The notes under the pieces are model-generated. The model saw only the letters and a list, made by a program, of their open reading frames with translations, was not told the DNA's origin and ran no database searches. Shown here piece by piece: positions 16,950-26,443 of a stretch of DNA of 64,000 nt. The position numbers and the translations under genes are program-made. The DNA is from DAIDKA01 sp963708865 (GTDB lineage Bacteria; Pseudomonadota; Gammaproteobacteria; Steroidobacterales; Steroidobacteraceae): the NCBI GenBank assembly GCA_963708865.1, contig CAVPUC010000008.1:620001-684000 (forward strand). Direction: 5' to 3'. Each line of letters opens with the position of its first letter. The first letter of the stretch is position 1.

Positions 16950-18443
16950 CGCGCGGCGCCCATCCAGGCGCGCACCGGCTTGGCGAGTGCGAGCATGACC
17001 AATCCGGATGCACCACCGATCAGCGCCATGCGCAGGAACTGCGCCGGCATGTCGGCGACGCCCGATGCCACCTCGCCGCCAATGAGCCCCGCCGCCAGAT
17101 TGCCGATCGCGGCGCCCAGAAACCACGTGCCCATCATCTGCGAACTGTAGCGGCTGGGCGCGAGCTTCGTGACATTCGAAAGGCCGATCGGGCTTAAGCA
17201 CAGCTCACCGGTCGTTTGCAGCAGGTAGGTGAGAATCAGCCAGCCGGGCAATACCCGATGACCGGTGCGCAGCACGATCTGCGCCGCGATCATCATCACG
17301 AGAAAACTCATCCCCAGCTGCAGCAGTCCCAGACCGAATTTGGTGCCGGCGGACGGATCGCGCCCGCGCTTGCCCAGGCTCACCCAGATCCAGGCGAACA
17401 CCGGCGCGAACACCAGCACGAAGATGGCCTGCGCAATCTGGTACCAGCTGACCGGATGCTGGCCGGAAGGAAAGAAACTGCCGAGGAAGGAGCGGTCGGT
17501 GTGATCGCGGGCAAAGAGATTGAGCGTGGAACCGGCCTGCTCGTAACCGGCCCAGAACAACGCCGCGCAGACAAAGAAGATCGCGATCACCGCGACGGCT
17601 TTCTTCTCCGCTGAGGAGAGCCTGCCGAACAGCAGCACACTGCCGAAGAAGGCAATGGCCAGGGCGACCATGGCAGCCCCCGTGGCGCCCGCGAGTTGCA
17701 CGACATCCATGTGCACCAGGCCGAGCGCGGCCATGACCACGATCGCGCCCAACAGCATCAGCGATCCTTGCAGGATGCGCTGCGCCCGCTTGCGTTCGCG
17801 CGGCGCCGCCGGGTGCGGCGCGAGGCCCGCATCGCCCAGCCATTTTCCGGTGAGCGTGGTACTGGATCAGGCCGAATACCATGCCGACGGCGCTGGCGAG
17901 AAATCCCCAGCGGTAGCCCACCGTCTCACCGATCGTGCCGACGACGAGCGGTGACATGGCGCCCAGATTGATGCCGACATAGTAGAGGGAGAATGCGGCG
18001 TCGCGCCGCGAGCTGGATGCGCCGTTATACAGCTCGCCCACCAGCGCGCTGCAATTGGTCTTCAACATCCCGGTACCCAGGCTGATCAGCACCAGGCCCA
18101 GATAAAAGAGGCCCGTTCCGGCCGGCATCGCCAGGGCGAAATTGCCGAGGCTGATGAGCACCCCGCCCCAGAACACGGATTTGCGCGCGCCGAGCAGCCG
18201 ATCGGCAATCCAGCCACCCGGCAGGCAGCTCAGGTAGGCGGCGGCGGTGTAGAGGCCATAGACCGCGCCGCCTTGCCGGTCGCTCATGCCCAGGCCACCC
18301 GCACTCACCGCTGCGGTCATGTACAGCAGCAGCAGCGCCCGCATGCCATAGAAGGAGAACCGTTCCCACATTTCCGTGAAGAACAGGGTCGCAAGCCCGC
18401 GCGGGTGGCCCATCCAGGTGCCGGTCCCGGCGATCTCGCTCAA
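16946..18443 (-). pseudogene. POT/PTR-family proton-dependent di-/tripeptide transporter, frameshifted near 17845
   Basis: The repaired product has about 498 residues with 12-14 membrane helices. The N-terminus has GHPRGLATLFFTEMWERFSFYGMR, the POT signature with ExxER-type residues. AAYLSCLPGGWIADRLLGAR and NLGAMSPLVVGTIGE follow. After FGLIQYHAHRK the frame shifts. One T too many in the TTTT at 17843-17846 explains it, and its removal yields RKWLGDAGLAPHPAAPRERK. The second half has FFVCAALFWAGYEQAGSTLNLFA and TGELCLSPIGLSNVTKLAP, all typical. TTG 18443 overlaps the tatC stop (TTGA), and ATG 18413 is an alternative. It probably shares the tatABC transcript. Confidence 0.87.
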
Positions 18444-19222
18444 GACGGATCTTGCTCGCGGCGTTCCTGCTCCTTCTTGCGCATGTTGTACAACACGCTC
18501 GACATGATCAGGCCCCCCTCGAAGAGCAGATACATCGGGACGGCCATGATGGACATGGACAGGGCATCGGGCGGCGTGACCGCCGCGGCGACCACGAACA
18601 CGCCGACCAGCACGTAGGCGCGGCTGGATTTTAGTTTTTCCAGCTTCACCAAACCGGTGATCACCAGCAGTACCACGGCGATCGGCACTTCGAAGGCGAG
18701 ACCGAAGGCGAAAAACATCCGCATGGAGAAGTCGAGATAGCTGTTGATGTCCGCCATCCAGGTCACGCCCGCGGGGGTAGCCGAGGCGAAGGCCGCAAAG
18801 GCCACCGGGAACACGACAAAGTAGGCGAAGGCTATGCCGACGTAGAACAACACCACCGAGGACGCGACCAGCGGAATCGCGAAGCGCTTCTCGTGCTTGT
18901 ACAGACCGGGCGCCACGAAAGCCCACACCTGGTAGAGGATGTAGGGCATGGCGATGAATATCGCGACGAACATCGCAAGCTTCAGCGGCACGAAGAAGGG
19001 CGACATGACGCCCGTCGCGATCAGCGTCACGCCCTTGGGGAGTTTCGCGCGGATGGGCGCGGCGACGAAGGTGAATATCTTTTGCGCGTAGTAGACGCAC
19101 GGCAGCAACACGATGACGACGGCGATCACGGCGCGCATCAGCCGGTTACGCAGCTCCAGCAGATGCGAGATCAGCGTACCTTCGGCCAGGTTTTCCTTTT
19201 TGTCCTTGTCCTCGTCAGCCAT
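18440..19222 (-). CDS. tatC: Sec-independent protein translocase subunit TatC
   Basis: The 260-residue product has six membrane helices. TLISHLLELRNRLMRAV is the TatC N-terminal signature that contacts the twin-arginine signal. The first periplasmic loop and MPYILYQVWAFVAPGLYKHEKRF carry the conserved Pro and Glu. PIAVVLLVITGLV and the RAYVLVGVFVVAAAVTPPD segment complete the family pattern. TatC and TatB form the receptor for folded, cofactor-bearing exports. It overlaps tatB by 8 bases. Confidence 0.97.
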   Translation of the reverse strand: MADEDKDKKENLAEGTLISHLLELRNRLMRAVIAVVIVLLPCVYYAQKIFTFVAAPIRAKLPKGVTLIATGVMSPFFVPLKLAMFVAIFIAMPYILYQVWAFVAPGLYKHEKRFAIPLVASSVVLFYVGIAFAYFVVFPVAFAAFASATPAGVTWMADINSYLDFSMRMFFAFGLAFEVPIAVVLLVITGLVKLEKLKSSRAYVLVGVFVVAAAVTPPDALSMSIMAVPMYLLFEGGLIMSSVLYNMRKKEQERREQDPS

Positions 19223-19856
19223 GGTCGTGCGGGAAGATCACTTCCACAGTTGCCGGCTGAGTGGGATCGACAGCTTTCGCAGCAGGCGCGGCGGCGCGCT
19301 CGCCTGCGGGCTCGCCCGGCTCGCTTGCGAGGGCGGCCGGTGACTCGGATGCCGCGGGTGTGCCATCGGCAACCGGCGGCTGCGGCGCGTAGGGATCCTG
19401 CGCGACCACCGCAGGCTCGCTGCCGTTCAACGCGAAGTACATCTGCCCTTCGGGGTGCACGTCGCTGCCGGGCGCCTCGACCACGGCAGGCGGGTGCGCG
19501 CTCGCCGCGGGAGTCGTGGTCTCCACCACACCCATATCGGCAGTCCCCGTGGCGGCACCGACGATGTCGGGCGCGGGCGGGGTGCCGGGTGCGGCGGGGC
19601 CGACTTCCGGGGTGACGTGCCGCGGCACCGGCTTCACGGCATTGATGGTGTTGACCTCCTGTTCCAGCTGATCGCGAAACTGGCGGGCCATGTGGCGCGC
19701 ACGCCCCACCCAGCGGCCGATCTGCTGCACCAGGGGGGGCAGTTTCTTCGGGCCGAGCACCACCAAGGCCACCACGAAGATGATCCCCAACTCGGACATG
19801 CTGAAGTCAAAGAAGCCGCGCTGCCGGGCCCGGACGCCGGGTGCTCGCCTCATCAT
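19215..19856 (-). CDS. tatB: Sec-independent protein translocase subunit TatB
   Basis: The product has 213 residues. A single membrane helix SELGIIFVVALVVLGPKKLP is followed by an amphipathic helix and a long Ala/Pro-rich tail (from about residue 75) typical of proteobacterial TatB. Family members begin near FDFSMSEL. Here the nearest ATG gives 14 extra basic residues before that point. I place the start at ATG 19856, one base after the tatA stop, because no start codon lies next to FDF; the ATG at 19799 would clip the family motif. TatB works with TatC as the signal receptor. Confidence 0.9.
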   Translation of the reverse strand: MMRRAPGVRARQRGFFDFSMSELGIIFVVALVVLGPKKLPPLVQQIGRWVGRARHMARQFRDQLEQEVNTINAVKPVPRHVTPEVGPAAPGTPPAPDIVGAATGTADMGVVETTTPAASAHPPAVVEAPGSDVHPEGQMYFALNGSEPAVVAQDPYAPQPPVADGTPAASESPAALASEPGEPAGERAAAPAAKAVDPTQPATVEVIFPHDHG

Positions 19857-19857
19857 C

Positions 19858-20106
19858 TTAGGCATCCGGCTTGTCGCTCCCGCGCGATCGAGCCGCCACC
19901 ACTTCCGGGAATTCCGCATCGGGCAAAGTCCCGTCTGGATTGGCGGAAGCGTCGGCCTTGGTCCCGGCCGGCCGCTCCGCTTCCGGCTCCCGCAGCGCCT
20001 TGCGAAATCCTTTGACGGCGGCGCCCAGGTCGGAACCCGCGCCCTTCACCTTGCCGGCCCCGAACACCACCAGCAGGACGACCACAAGAATCAGAAGTTC
20101 GATCAT
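19858..20106 (-). CDS. tatA: Sec-independent protein translocase subunit TatA
   Basis: The 82-residue product has one membrane helix ending VVFGAGKVKGAGSDLGAAVK, with the hinge and amphipathic helix of TatA (FG..K and GSDLG.A..GF). A polar tail of about 45 residues follows. TatA assembles into the variable pore for folded proteins. It is first in tatABC, with the POT transporter downstream. The N-terminal helix is slightly short and starts directly at MIELLILVVV. Confidence 0.93.
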   Translation of the reverse strand: MIELLILVVVLLVVFGAGKVKGAGSDLGAAVKGFRKALREPEAERPAGTKADASANPDGTLPDAEFPEVVAARSRGSDKPDA

Positions 20107-20194
20107 GGTCGGAATGATAGGGCAAATATGCCTCGTCGCACAGTAAACTTCTCTGTCAAATTCAACGACTTCCGGTCGTCACTAGCCTTTTGTC

Positions 20195-20641
20195 TCAGCG
20201 CGTGCGGGTTTCCAGCCAGAAGGTCACCGGGCCATCGTTGACCAGGCTGACCTGCATGTCGGCGCCAAATTCCCCGGTCGCAATCTGGGGATGGGCCGCG
20301 CGCGCCTGGGCCACCAGGTACTCGAACAGCTGCCGCGCGCGCTCCGGCGCCGCGGCGGTGCTGAAGCCGGGACGGGTGCCCGAGCGGGTGTCCGCCGCCA
20401 AGGTGAACTGCGACACCAGCAGTACGCCACCGCCGACCGCGCGCACATCCAGGTTCATGCGGTCCTGGTCATCGGCGAAAATGCGATAGCTCAACACACG
20501 CTCGAGCAGACGATCGGCATCGGACTCGGTATCCTCCCGTTGCACCCCGATGAAGGCGAGCACGCCGCGCTCGATGGCGCCGGTGAGCTGCGTTCGCACG
20601 CGCACTTCGGCCTGCGAGACGCGTTGAATCAGTGCGATCAT
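20195..20641 (-). CDS. dtd: D-aminoacyl-tRNA deacylase
   Basis: DTD hydrolyses D-amino acids (and Gly mischarged on tRNA-Ala) from tRNA in the cytosol. The 148-residue product has MIALIQRVSQAEVRV at the start, the chiral-proofreading motif LLVSQFTLAADTRSGTRPGF, and the cis GP motif VNDGPVTFWLE at the end. Length is exactly that of the family. It lies 88 bases upstream of tatA on the same strand. Confidence 0.96.
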   Translation of the reverse strand: MIALIQRVSQAEVRVRTQLTGAIERGVLAFIGVQREDTESDADRLLERVLSYRIFADDQDRMNLDVRAVGGGVLLVSQFTLAADTRSGTRPGFSTAAAPERARQLFEYLVAQARAAHPQIATGEFGADMQVSLVNDGPVTFWLETRTR

Positions 20642-20746
20642 GGGTGGGAAGCATCCGCGAAACGACGCGGTCGTGCCACAGCGGGTGGTAATTACACGGA
20701 CGAATCCTTAAGATTCGGAGCCGTTTTGTGCAAGGTGGTGACGGGT

Positions 20747-21400
20747 ATGGGCTGTTGGATCCGTTCGGGCATGATGTCGATCTTCGCCGCAGGTTTTGCG
20801 CTGGCGGGAGCGGCCGCGTTCGCCCAGGCGCCGGTCCAGAAGGGTGATCCCGTGCGTGGCAAGGCCATCTCGTACACCTGTCTGGGGTGCCACGGCGTGG
20901 ACGGCTATCGCAACGCCTATCCCAACTACAGCGTGCCGAAGCTGGTCGGCCAGCATCCCGAATACATCATCGCGGCCTTGCAGGAATACCGGGGTGACCA
21001 GCGTTCGCATGCGACCATGCACGCGCAGGCCTCGGAACTGACCGACCAGGACATGGCGGACATCGCCGCGTACTTCACCGGCCCGCCGCTGCAGGCGGCG
21101 CCGGCGCCGGCCGGCGCGCCGCCCGCCCCCGCGGCGGTGGCCGTGTGCGCGGCCTGCCACGGCGCCACGGGCATCAGCGTCGTGCCGAATTATCCGAACC
21201 TGGCGGGCCAGCACCCCGACTACCTGAAGCGCGAAATCGCCGAATACAAGGATGGCGGCCGCAAGAACCCCATCATGTCGGGCATGGCCGCGACCATCAA
21301 GGATTCGGATGTCGACGCGCTCGCCGACTACTTCAGCAAGATGCGGCCGTCGCTTTCCACGCTGGCTCGGCCGATCACGATCCTCTCCGCCGGCCGCTAA
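20747..21400 (+). CDS. Periplasmic diheme cytochrome c (class I, c4/c553-like)
   Basis: The 217-residue product has a signal peptide ending at AAAFAQA (about residue 28). Two c-type domains follow, each with a heme-attachment site: CLGCH in the first and CAACH in the second, joined by an Ala/Pro linker. Distal segments contain likely axial methionines (ATMHAQASEL; PIMSGMAATI). Each domain has the LVGQHPEYIIAALQEYRGDQ / NLAGQHPDYLKREIAEYKDG repeat of the c4 type. It probably shuttles electrons to a terminal oxidase. ATG 20747 gives the full signal. The 3' end overlaps the convergent S9 peptidase by 4 bases. Confidence 0.9.
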   Translation: MGCWIRSGMMSIFAAGFALAGAAAFAQAPVQKGDPVRGKAISYTCLGCHGVDGYRNAYPNYSVPKLVGQHPEYIIAALQEYRGDQRSHATMHAQASELTDQDMADIAAYFTGPPLQAAPAPAGAPPAPAAVAVCAACHGATGISVVPNYPNLAGQHPDYLKREIAEYKDGGRKNPIMSGMAATIKDSDVDALADYFSKMRPSLSTLARPITILSAGR

Positions 21401-23389
21401 GGGGCGAGCTTCTTCAAAAACTGCGCGACCGTCGCGAGCCACACCGTCTGGTTGGCGATGTGACGGATGTCGTGGCCCTCATCCCGGGCGGTCACATACC
21501 ACGCCTCGCCACCGCGCGCGCGAATGCCGGCCACGATCTGCCCGGCCTGCTGGATCTGGGCCGGCGTGTCCTTGAGACCCTGGAATACCAGCACCGGCTT
21601 GCGGATCTGCGCCAGGCTGTTGAGGGGCGAGAGGCGGTTCAGTTCCGCCCGGGCCTGCGGATCGCGCTCATCGCCGAATTCGGCGCGGCGCACGGCGGCC
21701 TCGCCTGGCGCGGCGTCCGCCAGGTAAGACGGCAGGCTCGCATAGCCATCCACGATGATGCCGCCGCTTAAGCGATCGCCGTAGGTGGTCAGCATGGCGA
21801 GCGCCATGAAGCCGCCGTAGGACTGACCCATGACCGCCACGTGGGCGCGGTCGAGGTCCTTTTGCATCCCCACCCACACCAACAGCGCGCCCAAGTCCCG
21901 CAGCGCATCTTCCCGCGCCGGCCCGTTGTCCAGGTCCGCGAAGGATTTGCCGTAGCCAGTCGAGCCGCGGATGTTCGGCGCGATCACCACGTAACCCAAC
22001 TGGTTCACGGCGAACTGAATGAAGGCATCGAAGCCCGGACGGAACTGGCCCATGGGGCCGTCGTGAATGTCGATGAGTACCGGATGCGGCCCGGCGGTGC
22101 GCGGCCGGTACACGAATGCCGGAATCAGCCGCTGGCCTGATTTGCCGCGGTCCCAGGTCGGATACTGGACGGCCTGCGCCGGCACAAATGACTGGGGGTC
22201 CACCGGCCCAAGCTCACTATGGGTCCAGCGCGTGAGCAGATTGTGTTCCGGCTCGAAGACATAGACATCGGCGGGCGACTGCGGCCCCTCGGCGCTGAAG
22301 GCCAGCTCGCGGCCGGTGTGATCGAACTTGAGGCCGGAAATGCGGCCTTCGGGAAGGCCCGCCGGGGAAAGCTCGAGCTTCGTTTGATTGTCGAGGACCG
22401 TCAGGCGGTCACGGCCGCCGTCATTGGTGACGTACGCGAGGTAGCGGCCGTCCACCCCGACCTGAAAGTCGACGATATCCCAGGGTATCGTGGCCGTAAG
22501 GCTGTGCGCCTGGTGCGTCACCGGGTCCAGATACCGCAGCTCGGCGAAGTCGCTGTCATCCACGGCGCTGATATAGATGCCGCGCCCATCCGCGGCGAAG
22601 CGCGCCTGGCGGACGCCCGTGTGCTTGCCGGTGGCCTCGGCCGGCACTACCGAGCCGGTGTTCACATCGCCGATGAACAAAGTGCTTTCATCGTTGCCGC
22701 CCGGCTGCCACAGCAGCAGCTTCTGGCCATCGGCGGACCAGTCGAGCGGAAACCACGCACGGTCGCGGCCGGCCACGACCAGATGCGGCGGCGTTCCTGC
22801 GCCGATATCCGACATATAAATGTCCGATGTGACGCCATCGCGTTCGGTGCCGGTGAACACGACGTGTTGGCCGTCACGGGAATACAGCGCGCTGCCGTGA
22901 CGACCGTTGCCCGCGCTCAAGAGGCGCGCGCTGTGCGTGCCCAGACTGTAGTAGTACAGCTGCGGAAGTCCGTCGGCGTTGTGCTCCTTGAGGAAGGCAA
23001 AGCCATCCGCAGCGCCGGCAGCGGCGGTCAGCACCTGGGTGATCGGATCCGGGTACCAGGTCAGCTGTTCGCGCATCCCCAAGGGCGCTGTGACCTGGTG
23101 AACCTGCGCGGCATCCGCGAACCGCGTACTGACCAGCAGGCTGTTGTCGGGCAGCCAGGCGAGGAACGAGGCATCGCGTCCGACCAGATAATCCGCAATC
23201 CGCGTCGCCAGATTCGGATCAATCGGGGGAACCCCATCGACGATGAGCGCGCCGCGCGGTTGCGCCGGCAGGCCCTGCACCGGCAATGGCAGGGTGACAG
23301 GCGGCGCCTGCGCGATCGGCGAGGCCAACGCCAAGACCGGCTGCCACGAGCCATGCGCGCTGCCGCCGGGCGGCCAAGGAATTTCTCAT
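21397..23389 (-). pseudogene. Secreted S9-family prolyl-oligopeptidase-like serine peptidase, frameshifted in the signal peptide near 23331
   Basis: About 663 residues after repair. A beta-propeller region (about 30-390) precedes the alpha/beta hydrolase domain with GSTGYGKSFAD, the nucleophile motif VMGQSYGGFMAL and the catalytic His near ARDEGHDIRH. The long frame has no ATG, only TTG near 23334, and opens ALASPIAQAPPV. ATG 23389 in another frame encodes MRNSLAARRQRAWLVAAGL, an ideal signal start. Dropping one C at 23331-23332 joins them as AAGLALASPIAQA|PP, a clean signal peptide. Family members cleave peptides after proline or remove acyl-amino acids. The gene is divergent from the MBL hydrolase. 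Confidence 0.86.
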
Positions 23390-23430
23390 GAATCAGTGCG
23401 TATCGCAGAAGGTGTCGAGGTGCCGCTATC

Positions 23431-24414
23431 GTGCCTGATACGATCGACTTCATGGCACCCCATTTCACACCTGCGCGCCTGACCCGCCATCCGGATGGCA
23501 TCACGGCCGTGGATACCGAATACATCAGACCGGGGCTGGCCGCCGCTCACATTATCCAGCAGGGCAGCGCCGCCGCCTTCGTCGATGTGGGCACCAATTA
23601 TTCCGTGCCGCATCTGCTTGCGGCGCTGACGCAATTGCAGATCAGCCCGGACGCCGTCGAATATGTCTTCATCACCCACGTGCACTTGGACCACGCCGGC
23701 GGCGCCGGGTTGCTGCTGCAGTCCCTGCCGAACGCACGCGTGGTGGTACACCCGCGCGGCGCACCGCACCTGATCGATCCGACCCGGCTCATCGCGGCGT
23801 CCGAGGCGGTGTACGGGGCACAGCGTTACCGGGAGCTGTACGGGGAACTGGTGCCCATCGATGCCGCCCGGGTCCTCACCAGCACGGATGGGCAGCAGCT
23901 GCACCTGCAGGATCGACCGTTTCAGCTGCTGCATACGCCGGGACACGCGTTGCATCACTACTGCCTGGTGGATCTCGAGCATCGCAACCTGTTCACCGGC
24001 GACACCTTTGGGCTGTCGTACCGCGAATTCGACACCGCGCAGGGCGCCTTTGGCGTGCCGACCACGACGCCGACGCAGTTTGATCCCGCCCAGCTCATCG
24101 CCTCCATCGACAGGCTGATGGCAACCGAGCCGCGCGCCGCATACCTGATGCATTACAGCCGCATCACCGGCCTGCCCGCCGTCGCCGCATCGCTCAAGAC
24201 GCAGATCTCGGAGCTTGCGGCGATGGCGTTGGGACACCGCGATGCCGTGGACCCGTATGCCGCCATCTTCGCTGACATGCGGGCGCTATGGATCCGGCTG
24301 GCGCAGCGCCACGGGGTTGCCACGCCCGGGGCCAGCGTGGATGAATACCTGTCCAAGGATCTCGATCTGAACACCCAGGGTCTGATCGCCTGGCTGCAAC
24401 GCCAGCGAAGGTAG
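23431..24414 (+). CDS. MBL-fold metallo-hydrolase, first gene of the prp operon
   Basis: The 327-residue product has the metallo-beta-lactamase signature FITHVHLDHAGGAG (HxHxDH), a second-site histidine in LLHTPGHALHHYC, an aspartate in FTGDTFG and a C-terminal MHYSR. This is the full two-metal set. It resembles glyoxalase II-like and thioesterase-like hydrolases, but the substrate is not known. I chose GTG 23431, eight bases after GAGG. ATG 23452 lacks a ribosome site. It ends 7 bases before prpB, so it probably belongs with methylcitrate-cycle expression. Confidence 0.85.
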   Translation: MPDTIDFMAPHFTPARLTRHPDGITAVDTEYIRPGLAAAHIIQQGSAAAFVDVGTNYSVPHLLAALTQLQISPDAVEYVFITHVHLDHAGGAGLLLQSLPNARVVVHPRGAPHLIDPTRLIAASEAVYGAQRYRELYGELVPIDAARVLTSTDGQQLHLQDRPFQLLHTPGHALHHYCLVDLEHRNLFTGDTFGLSYREFDTAQGAFGVPTTTPTQFDPAQLIASIDRLMATEPRAAYLMHYSRITGLPAVAASLKTQISELAAMALGHRDAVDPYAAIFADMRALWIRLAQRHGVATPGASVDEYLSKDLDLNTQGLIAWLQRQRR

Positions 24415-24421
24415 CCGGCAC

Positions 24422-25312
24422 ATGCCCCATTCTTCTCCAGGCCGCAACCTGCGCGATGCGCTCGAGCTGGAACGGCCGCTGCAGGTCGCCGGCACGGTCA
24501 GTGCCTACGCCGCCATGCTCGCGGCGCGCGCGGGCTTTCGCGCCATCTATCTGTCGGGCGCGGGGGTGGCGAACAGCGCCTTCGGTCTGCCGGATCTGGG
24601 CGTGACCACCCTGAACGATGTGACCGAAGAGGTGCGCCGCATTACGGCGGCGTGCGAACTGCCGCTGCTGGTGGACGCGGATACCGGCTTCGGCGGTGCC
24701 TTCAGCATCGCGCGCACCTGTCATGAACTGGCGCGCGCCGGCGCCGCGGGAATGCACCTGGAGGATCAGGTTCAGTCCAAGCGCTGTGGCCACCGACCCG
24801 GCAAGCAGCTGGTGCCGACCCTGGAGATGTGCGACCGGCTCAAGGCCGCGCTCGATGCGCGCCGCGATGACGCCTTCGTGATCATGGCGCGCACCGATGC
24901 CCACGCGGTGGAGGGCACGGCAGCGGCGGTGCTGCGCGCGCAAGCCTATGTGGCCGCCGGCGCCGACATGATATTCGCCGAGGCCATCACGACGCTCGCG
25001 GAGTACCGCGAGTTCACCGGCGCCGTGACCGTGCCGGTGCTGGCCAATCTCACGGAGTTCGGCCGCACGCCGCTGTTCACTGCCCACGAACTCGCCGAGG
25101 CGGGCGTGCGCCTGGCGCTGTATCCCCTGTCGGCTTTCAGGGCCATGAGTCTTGCGGCACAGGAGGTTTACGCCAGCATCCGCAAGGACGGCACCCAGCG
25201 CGCGCAACTGGCACGCATGCAGACTCGCGAGGAGCTGTACGAGGTGCTCGATTATCACGCCTACGAGGCGCAGTTGGATCGACTGTTCGGCGCCGATCCG
25301 CCCCAGGAGTAA
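24422..25312 (+). CDS. prpB: 2-methylisocitrate lyase
   Basis: PrpB splits 2-methylisocitrate into pyruvate and succinate, the last step of the methylcitrate cycle of propionate breakdown. The 296-residue product has GTVSAYAAMLAARAGFRAIYLSG, the DADTGFGG metal-binding motif, the catalytic loop HLEDQVQSKRCGHRPGK (Cys of the KKCGH-type motif), and IMARTDAHAVEG. PLSAFRAMSLAAQ is also family-typical. It is two bases from prpC. Confidence 0.95.
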   Translation: MPHSSPGRNLRDALELERPLQVAGTVSAYAAMLAARAGFRAIYLSGAGVANSAFGLPDLGVTTLNDVTEEVRRITAACELPLLVDADTGFGGAFSIARTCHELARAGAAGMHLEDQVQSKRCGHRPGKQLVPTLEMCDRLKAALDARRDDAFVIMARTDAHAVEGTAAAVLRAQAYVAAGADMIFAEAITTLAEYREFTGAVTVPVLANLTEFGRTPLFTAHELAEAGVRLALYPLSAFRAMSLAAQEVYASIRKDGTQRAQLARMQTREELYEVLDYHAYEAQLDRLFGADPPQE

Positions 25313-25314
25313 GC

Positions 25315-26439
25315 ATGAAGAAGTCCGTGGCCCTCGCCGGGGTGACAGCGGGTTCGACCGCACTGTGCACTGTCGGCCAAACCGGCAACGATCTGCATTA
25401 TCGTGGCTACGACATCGTGGATCTGGCGCGCGAGGCCACCTTTGAGGAGGTGGCGTACCTGCTGATCCATGGGGAACTGCCGAATGCGGCAACCCTGGCC
25501 AGCTACCAGGCGAAATTGATATCGCTGCGCGGGCTGTCGCGCACGGTGCGTGGCGCGCTTGAAGTGCTGCCGCCGGCCGCGCATCCCATGGACGTACTGC
25601 GCACCGGTGTCTCGGCCATGGGCTGCGCCTTGCCCGAGCCTGCGGCGCACGCCGCCAGCGGCGCGCGCGACATCGCCGATCAGCTGGTCGCCTCGCTCGG
25701 ATCGATGCTGGCGTACTGGTACCACTTCAGCAACACGGGTCGCCGCATTGCGGTGGAGACGGACGATGACTCGGTGGGCGGGCACTTTCTGCATCTGCTG
25801 CACGAGCGGCCGCCCAAGGCCTCATGGGTGCGCGCCATGCACACCTCGCTCATCCTCTATGCGGAGCATGAATTCAACGCCTCGACGTTCACGGCGCGCG
25901 TGATCGCCAGCACCGGGTCGGATATTTATTCGTGCCTGGTCGGCGGCATCGGCGCGCTGCGCGGCCCGAAGCATGGCGGGGCCAATGAAGTGGCGCTTGC
26001 AATCCAGCAGCGCTATCCGACTGCCGAGGCTGCTGCGGCGGACATTCTGGCGCGCCTCGCGGCGCGCGAGGTCATTATCGGTTTCGGTCATCCCGTCTAT
26101 ACGATCGCGGATCCGCGCCATCCGCTCGCCAAGGAAGTGGCGCTGCAGCTGTCCCAGGAAATCGGCGACCAAAAACTGTTCGACGTCGCCGATCGCATCG
26201 AGGCGGTCATGTGGCGGGAGAAGAAGCTGTTTCCCAATGTCGACTGGTTCTCGGCGGTGCTGTACCACCTGATGCAGATCCCAGTGTCGATGTTCACGCC
26301 GCTGTTCGTGATCTCGCGCACCACGGGCTGGTCGGCCCATGTCATGGAGCAACGTGCCGACGGCAAGATCGTACGCCCGGCGGCCGACTACACCGGTCCG
26401 GAGCCCAGGGCCTACGTGCCGCTGCACGCACGGGGGTGA
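25315..26439 (+). CDS. prpC: 2-methylcitrate synthase
   Basis: PrpC condenses propionyl-CoA with oxaloacetate. The 374-residue product is a citrate synthase of the short form. It has LHYRGYDIVDLA near the start, HAEHEFNAST-type catalytic His (here YAEHEFNASTFTARV), GALRGPKHGGANEV, and IIGFGHPVYTIADPRHPLAKE with the Pro-His-rich catalytic loop. The 2-methyl type is assigned from its place between prpB and prpD, since sequence alone also fits a citrate synthase. Confidence 0.94.
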   Translation: MKKSVALAGVTAGSTALCTVGQTGNDLHYRGYDIVDLAREATFEEVAYLLIHGELPNAATLASYQAKLISLRGLSRTVRGALEVLPPAAHPMDVLRTGVSAMGCALPEPAAHAASGARDIADQLVASLGSMLAYWYHFSNTGRRIAVETDDDSVGGHFLHLLHERPPKASWVRAMHTSLILYAEHEFNASTFTARVIASTGSDIYSCLVGGIGALRGPKHGGANEVALAIQQRYPTAEAAAADILARLAAREVIIGFGHPVYTIADPRHPLAKEVALQLSQEIGDQKLFDVADRIEAVMWREKKLFPNVDWFSAVLYHLMQIPVSMFTPLFVISRTTGWSAHVMEQRADGKIVRPAADYTGPEPRAYVPLHARG

Positions 26440-26443
26440 TGTG

